Shown: piece by piece, positions 62,025 through 64,000 of the stretch
Layout: each line of letters starts with the position of its first letter
How positions within the stretch are numbered: the first letter of the stretch is position 1
Assembly: GCA_000585015.1 (NCBI GenBank)
Contig: JFAX01000011.1
Coordinates: forward strand, 38,810-102,809
Direction of reading: 5' to 3'
DNA length: 64,000 nt
Origin: Candidatus Accumulibacter adjunctus
Lineage (GTDB): Bacteria; Pseudomonadota; Gammaproteobacteria; Burkholderiales; Rhodocyclaceae
Translations under genes and position numbers: made by a program
The notes under the pieces: model-generated
Database searches by the model: none
What the model was told of the DNA's origin: nothing
What the model saw: the letters and a program-made list of their open reading frames with translations, nothing else

Positions 62025-62345
62025 TCAGCTGCGGTCGACGATGCCCAGGTCCGACAGCTCACGGCGCAGCATGCGCCACGTACGCCAGGCAAGGAAGGCG
62101 CGGCTGCTCCACCGCCAGACGCGGCTCGGCCGCAGGATGACGAGCACGGCGACACCCGTCGCGACCAACTCCGGATGCCGCTTGAGGTAGTCGCCGCACT
62201 GGCGTGCGCCGGCGACGACGCGGTCGGCCGTTGCCATCGCGTCGCCCAGTGGCTGCAACTGCTGCGTGAGCAACTGGCGCTGGCTGCTGATGCGCTCGAG
62301 CAGCCGGCCACGCTCGACCGCGAGGTCAATCTGCTCTTGTTTCAC
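62025..62345 (-). CDS. YqjK-like protein (GTG start)
   Basis: VKQEQIDLAVERGRLLERISSQRQLLTQQLQPLGDAMATADRVVAGARQCGDYLKRHPEL; follows YqjE-like. Confidence 0.6.
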   Translation of the reverse strand: MKQEQIDLAVERGRLLERISSQRQLLTQQLQPLGDAMATADRVVAGARQCGDYLKRHPELVATGVAVLVILRPSRVWRWSSRAFLAWRTWRMLRRELSDLGIVDRS

Positions 62346-62736
62346 CGCGCACAGCGCCCTGCAGCAGACGGATGTCGTGTTCGAGCTCGGCGATGCTGGT
62401 GGTGAACAGGTGCCGGCGAGCAAGCGCGCCGCGGCGCAGTGCCAGCAGTGCCGCGCCACCGGCGAGCAGGAAGCCGGCGCTGAGGATGCTCAGCAGCAGC
62501 AGCCGTTGCTCCCAGAAGAGAACGGCCAACACGGCAAGCACGAGAATGGTGCCGACGATCAGGCAGAAGCTGGCCATTTGCGCCAGCAACAGCAGACGGA
62601 GGGCGCGCAGCTTCTCCTCGGCGAACTCGTTGGCAAGCAGTTCGAGGCGCGTGCGGCCAGTTGCCAGCAGTGTCGCGGCGCCGTTCTTCGTCGCCGCCAG
62701 GATGCCGCCGCTGACACCGCTGGAGCGGTCGCTCAT
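62326..62736 (-). CDS. phage holin family/YqjE-like membrane protein
   Basis: RLELLANEFAEEKLRALRLLLLAQMASFCLIVGTILVLAVLAVLFW. Confidence 0.8.
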   Translation of the reverse strand: MSDRSSGVSGGILAATKNGAATLLATGRTRLELLANEFAEEKLRALRLLLLAQMASFCLIVGTILVLAVLAVLFWEQRLLLLSILSAGFLLAGGAALLALRRGALARRHLFTTSIAELEHDIRLLQGAVRGETRAD

Positions 62737-62750
62737 CGCGTCCGCGCTGC

Positions 62751-63071
62751 TCAGCGACGGCCGATGATCACGCCGAGCAGCAGGCCGACGGCTGCAGCCA
62801 GGCCGACCGCGCGCCAGGGGTTCTCATGGACGTAGTCGTCGGTGGCGCGTGCGGCCGCCTTGGTACGGTCGACCAGGGCAGCTTCGGCGTCGGCCAAGCG
62901 GATGCGGGCGTCGCGCAGCCGTTCGCCGAAGCGCTCGCGCAGATCGCCCATCTTGTCGCCCGCGACGCCGGCGGTGGCGCGCAGGATTTCCTCTGCGTCT
63001 GCGACCACGACCTTCATGTCGGAGACGAGTTTCTGTTTGTTGGCGGTGGAAAGATCGGTGACTTCGGACAT
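62751..63071 (-). CDS. DUF883/ElaB-YqjD family protein
   Basis: DMKVVVADAEEILRATAG...DDYVHENPWRAVGLAAAVGLLLGVIIGRR. Confidence 0.9.
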   Translation of the reverse strand: MSEVTDLSTANKQKLVSDMKVVVADAEEILRATAGVAGDKMGDLRERFGERLRDARIRLADAEAALVDRTKAAARATDDYVHENPWRAVGLAAAVGLLLGVIIGRR

Positions 63072-63166
63072 TGCGGGCCTCACAGTGGAAGGTGGTGACA
63101 GGAAGGACACAACTGCTACGGGACCTCTCGACGAGACCTTCACATTATAGAAAACGCTGGCGAAGA

Positions 63167-63967
63167 TCAATCTTTGTCGGCAGTTGCCAGCGTGTAGTCG
63201 TAATCGATCGTCAGCGGAGCATGATCGCTGAAGCGCTCCTCCTTGTAGATCGCGGCGCGTCGCGCGGTAGCGGCGATGTTCGCCGTTGCCAGCTGGTAGT
63301 CCAGTCGCCAGCCGACGTTTCTTGCCCACGCCTGTCCGCGATTCGACCACCAGGTGTATGAGTCGCCAGTGGCCTGCGGGTGCAGCCGTCGGTAGACGTC
63401 GCACCAACCGTCCTCGTTCAGGAGGCCGCTGACCCAGGCTCGCTCCTCGGGGAGGAAGCCCGAGTTGCCACGGTTGCTGCGCCAGTTCCTGAGATCGATT
63501 TCCTGGTGTGCGATGTTCCAGTCGCCGCAGACGATGATCTCGCGGTCGCTGTCGGCGAGGTCTTTCAGATGTGGACCGATCAGCGCCATGAATCGGTACT
63601 TGGCTTGCTGCCGTTCAGCCGAGCTCGACCCGGACGGCTGGTAGAGGCATACCACCGACAGCCGGCCGAAATCGGCGCGCAGGTAGCGGCCTTCGGCGTC
63701 GAACTCGGTACTGCCGAGTTGATCGACCACCCGGTCGGGTATCGTCCGGCACCACAGGCCGACGCCACTGTAACCTTTCCTCGCCGCATGGCAGTAGCAA
63801 GCGTGCAGGCCGGCGGGTGACCGCATCTGCTCGTCGAGGTCCGTCGCGTCCGCTCGCAGTTCCTGGACGCAGACGACATCGGCGTCCTGCCGCTCGAGCC
63901 AGGGCAGGAGACCCCGCCGCCAGGCCGATCGAATGCCGTTGAGGTTCAGCGTAATGATGCGTAACAT
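63167..63967 (-). CDS. xth: exodeoxyribonuclease III
   Basis: MLRIITLNLNGIRSAWRRGLLPWLERQDADVVCVQELRA; GDWNIAHQEIDLRNW; RLDYQLAT; FSDHAPLTIDYD. Confidence 0.95.
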   Translation of the reverse strand: MLRIITLNLNGIRSAWRRGLLPWLERQDADVVCVQELRADATDLDEQMRSPAGLHACYCHAARKGYSGVGLWCRTIPDRVVDQLGSTEFDAEGRYLRADFGRLSVVCLYQPSGSSSAERQQAKYRFMALIGPHLKDLADSDREIIVCGDWNIAHQEIDLRNWRSNRGNSGFLPEERAWVSGLLNEDGWCDVYRRLHPQATGDSYTWWSNRGQAWARNVGWRLDYQLATANIAATARRAAIYKEERFSDHAPLTIDYDYTLATADKD

Positions 63968-64000
63968 AGCTGTCCGGCGCCGGGACCGGCTTTCAGTGAA

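Noticed and set aside
1-64000. CRISPR arrays, tRNA or rRNA genes, prophage or transposase genes
   Set aside because: No regularly spaced repeats, cloverleaf genes or recognisable mobile-element proteins noticed; an absence call by eye only (tRNAscan/CRISPR finder would settle it)

Overview
GC-rich, gene-dense bacterial chromosome segment. Gene content suggests a betaproteobacterium, possibly Rhodocyclales/Accumulibacter-like; this is inference from gene content and protein style, no database was searched. About 60 protein-coding genes can be supported. I saw no rRNA, tRNA, CRISPR array or transposase. Blocks in order: rfbG/rfbF; YebC; DUF853 ATPase; a ~9 kb heavy-metal efflux island (MerR/CadR-like regulator, CDF-like cation transporter, CzcI-like, CzcC, CzcB, CzcA and two small His-rich exported proteins); OprB porin; ferritin-like/FeoB/FeoA iron block with a Fur-box-like palindrome; murI; fumarase; an acetate block (acs, DUF294/CBS protein, exonuclease, VC_2705-type symporter, DUF4212); glyA-nrdR-ribD; CtpA/EnvC; a YgaV/BigR-like ArsR regulator with rhodanese, glutaredoxin and secB; OYE; fused CoA-transferase; parE/parC; an apparently solitary adenine methyltransferase; gshA/gshB/apbE; PTS EIIA/HPr/EI; metX/metW; ampG-like; SMUG1-like glycosylase; xth. 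The strongest structural observation is that the metal island is bracketed by duplicated junction sequence. The DUF853 3' end and the OprB 3' end occur together on both sides. One intact gene and one truncated remnant lie on each side, as expected for single-crossover integration of a circular donor. The left border also truncates an EamA-type transporter that carries two compensating frameshifts. I did not find a demonstrably undescribed system. The island architecture, the EF-hand-bearing acetate-type symporter and the ArsR/rhodanese/glutaredoxin module are the best leads.
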